Source of the DNA: Sphingobacterium multivorum
Lineage (GTDB): Bacteria > Bacteroidota > Bacteroidia > Sphingobacteriales > Sphingobacteriaceae
Reading direction: 5' to 3'
DNA length: 64,000 bases
NCBI RefSeq assembly: GCF_900457465.1
Contig: NZ_UAUU01000011.1
Location: 496,001-560,000 of the forward strand
The notes beneath the pieces are model-generated. The model made no database searches. It saw only the letters and a list, made by a program, of their open reading frames with translations, and was not told where the DNA came from. Below, one piece after another: positions 19,436 to 28,900 of the stretch; the stretch's first letter is position 1; each line of letters opens with the position of its first letter. The position numbers were made by a program, and so were the translations under genes.

Positions 19436-20049
19436 TGAATGCGGATAATTTGGATCAGGATGTGATCCGATTCTTCGAACCATTTTTTGAAAGATCCCCT
19501 ACGGGTTTTGAGTTCAGCTATAAATACCTTTCAGATCAGCAGAAGGAAATTTGGGTTAATAACGGATATGTTAACGAGGTCGCTAGTGGTATCTGGAAAG
19601 CCTATCATCAAATACCGATTTCAGTAACCAATTTGTTTATTGCTTCGTCTTGTACGGATATTTTGTGTTTTGCACATCTTTTTCAACAGTATGTTGATAA
19701 TGCACTATCTATTGCTTTTGCTTCGATAGGCTATCTTCCAAGCAGAGAAAATTTTAGGGAACTCATTTGTGAGTTCCCTAATGCGAAAATCCATCTCATA
19801 GCTGAAAATAGCTTGATTGGGAAAATCTTTGACTGCAAGATTGCACTTTGGAGTCGTAGTATTGACTCAAAATTTCGTGTCAATAATGAGCTAATAGAAA
19901 TAAAATTTGGCTCGCAAAGTCTCGTATTACCGATTGAGAAGTTTTCCCTAAACTACTTTGAGGTGATTTCTGGTAAACGGTTCGCCGTTCGAACTCATAA
20001 ACCGGTTAAGGGATTCCTGAATTTCCACAAATTATTTACCGCCCTATAG
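19435..20049 (+). CDS. Conserved-looking unknown protein
   Basis: A 204-aa soluble protein starting inside the stop of the DUF3945 gene. The central part (NLFIASSCTDILCFAHLF … AIAFASIGYLPSRENFRELI … AKIHLIAENSLIGKIFDCKIAL) has alternating strands and helices, faintly like a Toprim or Rossmann-type core, but the key acidic residues are not convincing. Operon position suggests a link to DNA handling. Unknown function. Confidence 0.55.
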   Translation: MNADNLDQDVIRFFEPFFERSPTGFEFSYKYLSDQQKEIWVNNGYVNEVASGIWKAYHQIPISVTNLFIASSCTDILCFAHLFQQYVDNALSIAFASIGYLPSRENFRELICEFPNAKIHLIAENSLIGKIFDCKIALWSRSIDSKFRVNNELIEIKFGSQSLVLPIEKFSLNYFEVISGKRFAVRTHKPVKGFLNFHKLFTAL

Positions 20050-20066
20050 TATTTAGTTCCCGAAAA

Positions 20067-20081
20067 GGTTAATTATTAACC
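20067..20081. repeat. 15-bp palindrome GGTTAAT T ATTAACC
   Basis: A perfect 7-bp inverted repeat around a single T lies in the 76-bp gap between two co-directional genes. It is a possible operator; no T-run follows to make it a terminator. Confidence 0.3.
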
Positions 20082-20125
20082 GCCTTCCAACTTATGGATT
20101 TATTCACCATTTAAAATTCAATTTT

Positions 20126-20743
20126 ATGAATATTGAGCTTAAAAATATTAAACATTTTCCTTCTTTAAGTCAGGAGACAGAGGCATTTACGGCCTCTTTA
20201 TATATCAATGGTAAACATGCCGGATATGCTGAAAATACAGGGCATGGTGGCGAAACGAATTATTACGATAAAGATGCCAAAGGAAAAGAGCTTATAAAAC
20301 AAGCCGAAGAATATGTGAGATCCTTTAAAAAACCAGATGATCGTTTTATCAATTTGGCTTTGGAGGAAAAAATTAATGATCTACTTTACGATCATTTACA
20401 GAAAAAGGACCTCGAAAAATTCAATAAGAAACTTGCTAAAATAACCGATAATGGAATTGCTTATGGTATTCCAAATGATTCGTATTCTTATTTTACTTTC
20501 AATCACTCAATGGAAAAATTCCTAAGTAATATTAAAGGGATCGAACATATCAAGAATTTGATAAGGGATAAAATTATTCCAAAGCTAGGGTCCGATAAAA
20601 TTATTTTAAATACAAATATTCCTGAAAAACTCCTTTTGGAATCTGGTCTCAAAAAAGGACAGTATGTCCAACCTAAAGCCAATATAATATGGATAGAGAA
20701 TTTAGGTCCAAATAATGAGCAACAAACTAAACGAGGGTGGTAG
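20126..20743 (+). CDS. Unknown 205-aa protein
   Basis: A soluble protein preceded by an A/T-rich leader. The N-terminal third (FTASLYINGKHAGYAENTGHGGETNYY) looks like a beta-sheet domain; the rest is helical with many K/E residues. Similar small proteins sit at the ends of tra operons in Bacteroidota, but I cannot name a family. A terminator-like hairpin follows directly, so this ends a transcription unit. Confidence 0.55.
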   Translation: MNIELKNIKHFPSLSQETEAFTASLYINGKHAGYAENTGHGGETNYYDKDAKGKELIKQAEEYVRSFKKPDDRFINLALEEKINDLLYDHLQKKDLEKFNKKLAKITDNGIAYGIPNDSYSYFTFNHSMEKFLSNIKGIEHIKNLIRDKIIPKLGSDKIILNTNIPEKLLLESGLKKGQYVQPKANIIWIENLGPNNEQQTKRGW

Positions 20744-20751
20744 TTTGTAAG

Positions 20752-20780
20752 AATAGGGGAGGGTATTTCCCTATTTTATA
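20752..20780 (+). terminator. Intrinsic terminator after the ardC-region genes
   Basis: AATAGGG (20752-20758) pairs with CCCTATT (20769-20775), followed by a short T-rich tail. It lies 9 bp after the stop of the preceding gene. Confidence 0.6.
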
Positions 20781-20895
20781 TCAGTTTTCATCATTAAGGT
20801 TGTTTTATATATAAAATCATAATTATTAATTTCTATTGTATTGAATAAGCAATTGTTTTTTGGTAAATTAATGTTACCATTTTAACCTTAAAACA

Positions 20896-21957
20896 ATGAA
20901 AAAGACATTAATGACAACAATAGTGTTGGCGACCTGTATGGGCGCGAATGCTCAAGAAACGGACCAAAAGTCTGATAAAAGACGTGCAGATGACCTAAAA
21001 AATTTTATGACTAAAGTATTAGGGACTAAAACGGACGTTCCAAAAGGCGGTTTTATATTTGATATTTCAAAAAGCCCTGAGTTGTTGTTAAATGTTCCTG
21101 TAATTCCAGGAGTGTTTAATCAATTATATTTTGATGGAAAAGTTGCTTCATCAAACGATTTTACTCCTTTAGTTAAAAACGGGGCGTGGTTGCCTGATCT
21201 TGGAGTCAATTTAAATTTTAACCAATTCTTTCTTACTACCACTAAATTTTATGTCGATTCTATCAAATTCAATCATGGTGGAAATGTTGAAGAAGCATCA
21301 ATTAATGAAGCATCTCAGATAGTTTGGCTTTGGTTAAATACCAAAGCCGGATATAATTATGCTACTTTGGAAACTTATAATAATGATCTTACATTATTGA
21401 ATAAGGATAAATTTAGTAAGGAGAATTTAAATAGTTTTGTTGCGAAAACTGATCTAAATTTATATTTTTTTCCATCTAGACGATATTTAAAGTTTTTCTC
21501 TATTATGGGTAAGGCTGGGTTTGAGTATAAAACAAATGATCATAATTATTCTTCCCTCAAATCTGTAAATATTAAAAATTTTGAAACTATTACAGATGGC
21601 AGCGGAAAATCAATGGAGGTATCTTCTGACACAAAAAGGGTTAAGGAAGGAAAACTAATTGTGAAAAATTCAGCCAGTATAAATTATAACCTAATGACTT
21701 TGTTTTCTATCTCCAAAACCTTCTATATTGGATTAAGTACTTATGGAAAACAGACATTAACTAAAGATCTGAAATCTTTAGATGCAGGTTTTGGAGTTAC
21801 AGTTCCTGTTACTAAAAATGAAAAAGATATCGCAAGTTTAACATTGAAATATGAAATTCCTGATATTAAGGATAACATAAGTAACATTCCAGTAAAGGAT
21901 AAAGGAATCTTGGGATTTTCCATCGGGGTTCCTATTAATCCTTTTGGAAGACATTAA
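20896..21957 (+). CDS. Secreted, probably outer-membrane beta-rich protein
   Basis: A 353-aa protein with a signal peptide (MKKTLMTTIVLATCMGANAQ). The mature part has alternating aromatic/hydrophobic strands (LNLYFFPSRRYLKFFSIMGKAGFEY, TFYIGLSTYGKQTL) and ends with a strand closing in IGVPINPFGRH, as expected for an outer-membrane beta-barrel. It has its own leader (152 bp from the previous gene, after a terminator) and its own terminator. It is probably a cargo or surface gene rather than a channel component. No named family is recognised. Confidence 0.6.
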   Translation: MKKTLMTTIVLATCMGANAQETDQKSDKRRADDLKNFMTKVLGTKTDVPKGGFIFDISKSPELLLNVPVIPGVFNQLYFDGKVASSNDFTPLVKNGAWLPDLGVNLNFNQFFLTTTKFYVDSIKFNHGGNVEEASINEASQIVWLWLNTKAGYNYATLETYNNDLTLLNKDKFSKENLNSFVAKTDLNLYFFPSRRYLKFFSIMGKAGFEYKTNDHNYSSLKSVNIKNFETITDGSGKSMEVSSDTKRVKEGKLIVKNSASINYNLMTLFSISKTFYIGLSTYGKQTLTKDLKSLDAGFGVTVPVTKNEKDIASLTLKYEIPDIKDNISNIPVKDKGILGFSIGVPINPFGRH

Positions 21958-21960
21958 GAA

Positions 21961-22002
21961 AAGTTAAATAACGAGGACTATTCCCTCGTTATTTAACTTT
22001 AT
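21961..22002. terminator. Strong, probably bidirectional terminator
   Basis: A 16-bp perfect stem begins AAGTTAAATAACGAGG at 21961 and is matched by 21984-21999, with a 7-nt loop. It ends the + strand gene at 21957 and also touches the stop codon of the - strand remnant at 21999. Confidence 0.8.
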
Positions 22003-22182
22003 AAATATGGATTCTTTGGTATCTCAATTAATTTGCAACCATCCTTCTTTAAAGATTCCAGTAATTCGATTTCAGGTAGAGTTTTAAATATAATAATACT
22101 TGGAGACTGACTTGGTATTATACCAAAATTTGATAAAAAAACTCTAATACCTTTTTTGAAGAGAATTTTTCTAAATTCCTAT
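21999..22182 (-). pseudogene. 3' remnant of an unidentified gene
   Basis: On the - strand an open frame without a start codon reads EFRKILFKKGIRVFLSNFG, then PSIIIFKTLPEIELLESL and KLIEIPKNPYL, then a TAA that touches the terminator. Composition and periodicity look like real coding sequence. The frame is closed upstream by TAG at about 22183, next to the start of the second mob region, so the rest was probably removed by insertion. The end resembles the C terminus of a PLP-type enzyme only vaguely; I do not assign it. Confidence 0.35.
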
Positions 22183-22369
22183 GCACCTGCATACCCTTAA
22201 TTAGCTGTTTCGTTAGCTGAAAAGTGTGTAATTCGTCTGCATTCAATCACGCAGATTTGCTGTCGGGATTTATGCCGATTGGCTACATAGTTAAGGTTAT
22301 AACCAATCATCCAGTTAACCTGTTACAAAGGAAATAAAAGCAATTCCAACCCCATAAGGGTGGCAGTAT

Positions 22370-22399
22370 TTGGCGTTTATTGGCTTTGTTTGGCGTGAT
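22370..22399 (+). repeat. Three TTGGC iterons at 10-bp spacing
   Basis: TTGGC occurs at 22370, 22380 and 22390, exactly one helical turn apart, within an otherwise gene-free stretch (22183-22510) ahead of the second mob locus. Phased short repeats of this kind are typical protein-binding arrays of mobile elements (replication, transfer or excision control). Confidence 0.45.
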
Positions 22400-22510
22400 T
22401 GTAAGTCGTTGTTATTCAAATGGTCTTATCGAACTTTGTAACGAAAGCGATTAGCTTTTTCAGCTAACTCCAATCCGTTTGCAAAACGGATTTTTCTGAA
22501 CTCCTGTTCA

Positions 22511-22568
22511 GAGCAAGTTATCTCTTGAGGTCCTCGAAATAAATTTCCGCACCTCAAGAGCACTTGCC
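22511..22568 (+). other. Candidate oriT of the second mob locus
   Basis: A nested inverted repeat CAAGT..CTCTTGAGGT (22514-22531) pairs with ACCTCAAGAG.ACTTG (22551-22566), about 65 bp before the mobA-like gene. It shares GCAAGTT and ACTTGCCCT with the region upstream of the first mob locus (996-1066). Position and repeat structure fit an oriT; the nic site is not determined. Confidence 0.45.
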
Positions 22569-22630
22569 CTTGCAGGGGGCTGGAAACGGCTCCGAAGTCG
22601 CTCGTTTGTTTAATATTAAAATGGATTATT

Positions 22631-23065
22631 ATGGAAGAGAAAAACAGAAAACAGATTAGGAAAACAGGACGAAAACCAAAGATTGACCCTGCCGTCAATC
22701 GGTATTCCATCAACCTGAATGCAGAGGACAATGCCAAATTTCTTGCACTCTTTGACCAATCAAAAATGAAAGTCATTGCTCATTTTATTACCGCCTGCAT
22801 CTTTCAAAAGACGGTAAAAACCGTCAAAATTGATATGGATGCTATCGAATATCACGAAAAGCTGACCCGATTTTTTAGCCAGTTCCGAGCAATCGGAACG
22901 AATTACAATCAGATTGTTAAGATATTATACCGCAATTTTTCCGGGAAAAAAGCAGGAACATATCTTTTTAGATTGGAAAAAGAAACGATAGAATTGGTAA
23001 AAGTCACTAAAGAGGTTATCCGTTTAACACAGGAATTTGAAGAAAAATATCTGAAAAAAGAGTAA
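22631..23065 (+). CDS. MobA/MobC-like relaxosome protein of a second mob locus
   Basis: A 144-aa basic protein. Residues ~22-50 resemble a ribbon-helix-helix (YSINLNAEDNAKFLALFDQSKM), and the MobC-type RAIGTNYNQIVKILYRNF block lies at ~95-113. This family helps relaxases at oriT. The gene is intact, but the relaxase gene 4 bp downstream is broken, so the locus is probably a relic of a mobilisable element distinct from the 1-3 kb mob locus. Confidence 0.75.
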   Translation: MEEKNRKQIRKTGRKPKIDPAVNRYSINLNAEDNAKFLALFDQSKMKVIAHFITACIFQKTVKTVKIDMDAIEYHEKLTRFFSQFRAIGTNYNQIVKILYRNFSGKKAGTYLFRLEKETIELVKVTKEVIRLTQEFEEKYLKKE

Positions 23066-23069
23066 AGTT

Positions 23070-24132
23070 ATGATTGCAAAAATTGGGAAGGGAAGCAATA
23101 TGTACGGAGCGATTTTGTACAATCAGCAGAAAGTGGACAGGGAAAATGGAGCGTATGGGTTACGGCAATCAGCCGTATATTGTTTTCAAACATACGGATA
23201 TTGACCGAACACATATCCACATCGTTTCAACCTCCGTAGGCATTGACGGAAAGAAAATCCCCGATGATTACGACCATCCACGCTCAATGGCAATCTGTCG
23301 GGATTTAGAACAGAAATATAATCTGCAGAAAGCCACTGAACAAGAGCAGAAACAAGCCAACAAGGTTTTCAAACCTATGGATTACCACAAAGGCGATGTC
23401 AAAAGTCAGATTGCTTCGGTAGTAAGGCATCTGCCAAAGTATTATAGCTTTTCAACTATGGGTAGCTACAATGCGTTACTTTATCTTTTCAACATCACAG
23501 CGGAGGAAGTCAAAGGTGAACTGAACGGACAGACCGTAAGCTGATTAGTGTATTTCGCATTGGATAAAAACGGCAACATGGTTAGCAATCCGTTCAAAGC
23601 ATCACTTTTCGGAAAAGATGCAGGTGTAACACAACTGCAAAAACACTTTGAACAATCAAACGAGAAAATGAAAACCAACCCCGCGAGGTCTGTCCTAAAG
23701 AATACAATTGAATTGGCTATACATACGACAAACAACGAAAAGGAATTTAAAAAGCAACTTGTAGGGCAAGGTATCAATACGATTGTCCGTAAAAATGAAA
23801 GCGGACGGATTTACGGTATGACCTTTATAGACCACGGAAGTCGTAGCGTTTGGAACGGCTCACAATTAGACAGAAACTTGTCGGCAAACATATTCAATGA
23901 TTGGTGGAACAATGGAAACAAACCCGAACTGAAAACACAGGACAGCCTTGTCTCTAAAGCAAATGAAATAGACCACCAACCAACAAAAGACCTTTTTGAG
24001 TTTATCACGCAGGAACATTCGCAAAGCTCTGATTTGGGATTATTCAGTTTGCTACCTGATGCACAGGGCGTGGATTACGAAGAAGAGCAGTTTGCTAAAC
24101 AAATGAAGAAAAAGAAGAATCGGCGAATCTAA
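23070..24132 (+). pseudogene. MobB-type relaxase remnant (deletion plus nonsense codon)
   Basis: The start (ATG 23070, MIAKIGKGSNMYGAILYNQQK) is the usual N terminus of Bacteroidota MobB relaxases. At about 23141-23150 the sequence jumps to the region before the HUH motif (MERMGYGNQPYIVFKHTD, then RTHIHIVST) in another frame, so roughly 200 bp or more of coding sequence is missing. Further on, codon 23542-23544 is TGA where the reading frame continues unchanged (…GQTVS stop LVYFALDKNG…) to 24132. Loss of the first part of the relaxase domain plus a stop means no working relaxase. The IS481 element lies 20 bp beyond. Confidence 0.8.
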
Positions 24133-24190
24133 TATTGCTCCTTCATATTTCTATAAAGTGTGGGATTCATATAGATCCTTTCAATAACTT

Positions 24191-24239
24191 TATGTTAAAA
24201 TGATGGTAGAACTACCAACTTTACCATCATTTTAACATA
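24191..24239 (+). repeat. 18-bp perfect hairpin inside the IS481 leader
   Basis: TATGTTAAAATGATGGTA (24191-24208) is repeated inverted at 24222-24239 with a 13-nt loop. It sits 12 bp before the transposase ATG. A stem this strong could stop read-through transcripts entering the transposase gene, or sequester its translation start. Confidence 0.7.
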
Positions 24240-24250
24240 AGTCAGCAGTA

Positions 24251-25207
24251 ATGAAAAATGAGGTAAAAAAGCGCTTTGAATGGGTAATGCTTTATGAGGC
24301 CATTGGTAATGCAGGTGTTGTATGTTTAAAGTGTGGCATAACTAGGCCGACACTGAGAAAATGGGTTAAACGATTTAAAGAGTCTGGTATTGATGGTCTA
24401 AGTGAACTTAGTAGGAGACCACATAAAATCCACCATAGAATAACAAAAGAGGACGAACAGCGAATTCTTGAGTTAAGAACAAACCGCAATTTAGGGCATC
24501 GTAGTATTGCTAGTGAGATGAAACGTTTATATGGGGTCTCAATCTCAACGGCAACTGTTCATAAGATTCTTAAAAAGAATAATAAACCGTATTTAAAACT
24601 TAAGCGATACTACCGTAAAAGACAAACTCGCTATAACCGACCAATACCGGGTGATCGCGTACAAATGGACGTCTGTAAAATAGCGCCGGGCATTTATCAA
24701 TACACAGCGATAGATGATTGTAGCAGATTTAAAGTACTTCAATTATTTCCAAGGCGTACTGCCACCAACACCCTGAAATTTCTTGATACAGTGCTGGAAC
24801 AAATGCCATTTGCGATACAGCGCATTCAAACTGATAGAGGAAAAGAGTTTTTTGCTTATTCCGTTCAAGACAGATTAATGGAGTGGGGTATTAAATTTCG
24901 GCCTATTAAACCAGGCTCTCCACATCTCAATGGAAAGGTAGAAAGAACACAGCGAACCGATCTTGATGAATTTTATTCCACAGTTGATATCAAAGATCCA
25001 GACCTACCAAACCTACTATCACAATGGCAATTTTATTATAATTGGCTTAGATCCCACAGTTCTCTAACGGGCCGTACCCCAATTCAAGTAATTAATGCTT
25101 TATCAAATAAAACTCCATTATGGGAGGAAGTCGATGAGATGTACGACCCAAGCAGAGAGCGAATTAGAGATCAAAATTATTGGATTGACTGTCAGTTAAA
25201 TAAGTGA
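24251..25207 (+). CDS. IS481-family transposase
   Basis: A 318-aa DDE transposase. Residues ~1-60 form the N-terminal helix-turn-helix (GVVCLKCGITRPTLRKWVKRF), ~75-110 a second one, and the rve integrase core begins around 135. Visible core motifs are VQMDVCKI (first Asp), IQTDRGKEF (second Asp) and the HLNGKVERTQRT segment (Glu). Length and ends fit an active element. Confidence 0.9.
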   Translation: MKNEVKKRFEWVMLYEAIGNAGVVCLKCGITRPTLRKWVKRFKESGIDGLSELSRRPHKIHHRITKEDEQRILELRTNRNLGHRSIASEMKRLYGVSISTATVHKILKKNNKPYLKLKRYYRKRQTRYNRPIPGDRVQMDVCKIAPGIYQYTAIDDCSRFKVLQLFPRRTATNTLKFLDTVLEQMPFAIQRIQTDRGKEFFAYSVQDRLMEWGIKFRPIKPGSPHLNGKVERTQRTDLDEFYSTVDIKDPDLPNLLSQWQFYYNWLRSHSSLTGRTPIQVINALSNKTPLWEEVDEMYDPSRERIRDQNYWIDCQLNK

Positions 25208-25289
25208 AACGATGTATGTAAATCCCACATATAAAGTAAGGTTTGTTATTCATATTATGTATAAACAACAGTAGGCAGAATCTTTGGAA

Positions 25290-25982
25290 TCAAGCAAATG
25301 AATCTAATTTTTCCTTTCTTTTCTCCCAATCAGGCATCATGAAAGTGAGTAAATCAAAAAAATCCTGATTATGGTGTTTGTGAACCGTATGACACAATTC
25401 ATGCATAATGACATATTCGATACACCTTTTAGGTGTGTGAATTAATTTAGGATTGAAGATCAATTTATTTTTAATGGTACAACTTCCCCATCGGGTGGGC
25501 ATATCCTGAAAATAAATGTGATTAGGAGCCTTGAAGCGTTCTGAAAATTTTTTAATGATAGGTTTTGCTATTTCGCTTATTTTACTGTGAGCTCGTTGTT
25601 TTAACCACTCATCGAAAAGCATTTGTGCTTTTTCCTTATTTTTTACTGTAATTAAAAACAGATTTCCTTTATAGGTAACTTCTTCCTTGTCAGATTTTTC
25701 AACAACTAATTTATACTGCCTTCCTAAATATAAAATAGAATATCCCGATTTTATTTCATAGGAGATTTGCGTTGCATCAAAATTCAAGAAATAAGACTGT
25801 TGTTTACATATCCAGCGGGCTTTTTTTAAAAGTGATTCTTTAATTTTTTCCAACGATATTTCTAATGGAGCTACTACAAAGACAGAAGTGTCTGGCAATA
25901 TTTTTACACCAATCGTTTTGCGATTAGCGTATTGCAATTCAAATTCGATCTCTTGTTTTCCGTATTGAATGCTTTCTTTCAT
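25290..25982 (-). CDS. YgjP/SprT-like metallopeptidase linked to HsdR
   Basis: A 230-aa DUF45-type zinc metalloprotein with HELCH at residues 194-198, a further histidine pair just after (HKHHNQDF), and the preceding block MPTRWGSCTIKNKLIFNPKL typical of YgjP-like proteins. Genes of this family regularly follow hsdR in Bacteroidota type I restriction loci, and here the start overlaps the hsdR stop at a single base. The substrate is unknown; a regulatory or proteolytic role for the restriction complex is inference. Confidence 0.85.
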   Translation of the reverse strand: MKESIQYGKQEIEFELQYANRKTIGVKILPDTSVFVVAPLEISLEKIKESLLKKARWICKQQSYFLNFDATQISYEIKSGYSILYLGRQYKLVVEKSDKEEVTYKGNLFLITVKNKEKAQMLFDEWLKQRAHSKISEIAKPIIKKFSERFKAPNHIYFQDMPTRWGSCTIKNKLIFNPKLIHTPKRCIEYVIMHELCHTVHKHHNQDFFDLLTFMMPDWEKRKEKLDSFA

Positions 25983-28900
25983 TATCTGTTTGCGATGGCA
26001 ATATCAATTAATTTTTTTGTCAATTCATCTGCTTTCGAAACAGAAAGATGAAACACATCCATTAAATAATCTCCAAAATCTAATTCGATTTTATTGATAA
26101 TATCAGTGCGTTTATGCCAGTCTACAACTTCAAATTTTGAAACAATTTCATCAAACATTTTTGTAATTTCTACTTCTTTATTGATTAAATCACTTTCTTG
26201 TTTTAGCAACTGAAAAACTGCGATGTTTCTACTTTTATCTTTAATATCTTCAGGAATATCATCAGAAAAACCTTTTGTAGCTTGTTCTTTATAGTCGGTC
26301 AACCTTCTTAATGCTTCAATTTCAGACAGGCGATTAGCACGCATTTCTGCAATCGTTTCGCTGATTAGTTCAGATAGTTTTTTGAATAACGCAGGATTAG
26401 CATCAATATTGATAGATAAATATTTTGAAGTTGCCGCTGCAATTTTTTCAGCTTTAGCTCTTGGTCCTACCAATTTTTCAACTTCCTCAGCAAAGGCTTC
26501 AGTATCTAAAATATCCAAAGGTTCTACTAAACGAATGATTTCCTCCGTAATGACATGTTGATCGAGCAATTTCTGCAATTGCTTTTCGTATTGTGTAAAA
26601 CTGATTTTATCGAGATAAATCGAATTTGCTGCGACACGAATACCTGCAAATTTTTTAAGATCGTCTTTATACTGCTTAATTTCTTGCTCCGATGTTTGGT
26701 TATGAAAGTCAATAGAAGATAATGCTACCTTTAGCATTCTGGCAAAAATATTAAATTTAGTATAGAAATCATCTCTTATAGACTGGTCAGATAAAAAGAC
26801 GATATATTCATCAATATTCTGCTTATTGCTAATGGTTTTGAAAATATTCAACAAATCAGTATGAGCACGGGGTAATTTATTTATTTCTTCAGAAATATCT
26901 GTTAAAGAACCTGCCAGATCTTTTGGATCAAAAGAATTATCATCTCCAGAATAATTCTCCAAAGCTTCCTGAAGTTCTTGCATTATTCCAGCATAATCAA
27001 TTATGTATCCATAATCCTTTCCGGGGAAAACTCTATTTACTCGGGCAATAGCTTGAAGTAATGTATGTTCTCGTAACTTACGGCATAAATACATCACAAT
27101 CGTCTGAGGTACATCAAACCCTGTAAGAAGCTTATCAATAACAATCAGTAATTCGATATTTTCTCCTTTTTCGTATTGTTGTATGATATCTTCATCGATC
27201 CGCTGACCGTATTTGGTTTTTAATAACTCATAATATTGAGTGACTTCGGGCGATTCAGAGCTGTGTACATCTTCATTATTTTCTCGTGTATCTGGAGCCG
27301 ACATGACTACTTCCGTTTTTACTTTCCCGATAAGGTCAAATGCTTTCTTGTATTTAACGGCAGTTAATTTATCTGGACACACCACCATACCTCTGAATCC
27401 TGAGTGTATTCCTGTTGTTTTATTTCCATCTCCCCAATTTGAGTAAAAATGCTGACTAATATTCCTCGCAATTTCGTGAATATTTTGTTCCGTTTTGGTA
27501 ATCAAGCCTGCCCGGCTCATTTTCTTTTTCAGATCGGCACGTTGATATTCTTCCAGATCTTCCATCACCATATCCACATTTTTATCGAGCACCTTTCGAT
27601 TTACGTCCTGTACTGCCAATCTTCCTTCATATAAAATAGGTACGATAGCCCCATCTTCAACCGCCTCTGAGATGGGATACGTATCTATTATACCTCCAAA
27701 TTTATTCGCTGTATTTTTTTGTTTTTTCATCAACGGCGTTCCTGTAAATACGATAAAGCAAGCGTTAGGCAATACTTTTTCCATATTCACATTAAAAATA
27801 CCATGTTGTGTTCGGTGAGCTTCGTCAATTAACACAAAAATATTGTGACTGGTTAATTGATTATCTGACAAACTTTTGACTGCTGCATCAAACTTGTTGA
27901 TAATAGTAGTTGTTACAAAATCACCATTGCCCTTCAGTAAGCTCACTAGTTGTTTACCAGATACGGCATTGATGACATCTACTTCTACTTTTTGTAATGT
28001 AGACGTAATTTGTCGGTCTAAATCAATTCTATCTGTCACTAAAATAATCTGAGGATTATTTATAGTGTCTTGAATTTTACGAGCCAGCATTGCCATTGTC
28101 AAAGATTTCCCACTGCCTTGTGTATGCCAGATAACACCTCCCTTTCTTTTACCGTTACGAACGGGTTTTATCCGTTCAATGATTTTGTTGATGGAAAAGA
28201 ACTGCTGAAAGCGGGCAATTTTTTTGACAACACCAGCTTCAAACAGAATAAAGTCCTTAACAATAGCTAATAAACGCTCAGGACTTAACAAACTTTGGAT
28301 AAAAATATCCTGTTGGGTAGGTGCTACGTATTGTTGATACTTTTCTTGGTATGCAATATGGTCTGATTTAGTTCTAATATCCGGATTCGAGAAAAGTTTT
28401 GCTTCTATATCCTTTGATAAAGCGGTATTTACTAAATCATCTAAACCGTCAATAAACTGTACCTCCTTCTCTTTCCAGATTGCCCAAAACTCTTCTTTAG
28501 TATTGGTGGTGGCATATTTAGTTTCTAACAAAGAGGTTGCTAATAATACCTGACTATATACATATAAATTACGAATACCATTTTCTTGTTGGTTTCTGAT
28601 ATGTTGAGAAATTGCTTCGTGAATAGGCGTTTTGATTGTTGGACTTTTACATTCTATAATAGCTAACGGAATACCATTGACAAATAAAGAAATATCTGGT
28701 CGGTACGTATCTTTTCGTCCTGTACGTAATACCGAAAATTCTTCCGATACGTGAAAATAGTTGTTAGTAGGATTTTCCCAATCAATATATTGAATTGTAT
28801 GACTTTTTTTGTCACCATCAATAGATTGTTCTAAAGCATGTCCAAATACCAACAAATTGTAAATTTGATTACAAGCTTGTACCAATCCCTCAGAAAGTGG

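Larger units (their letters stand above)
24159..25229 (+). mobile_element. IS481-family insertion sequence, complete
   Basis: The 1071-bp element is bounded by imperfect inverted repeats starting TGTGGGATT (24159-24182 and 25206-25229). It is flanked by a 7-bp direct duplication TATAAAG (24152-24158 and 25230-25236). It holds one transposase gene and a long hairpin upstream of it. Clean ends and an intact gene suggest recent insertion between the dead mob locus and the restriction island. Confidence 0.88.
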
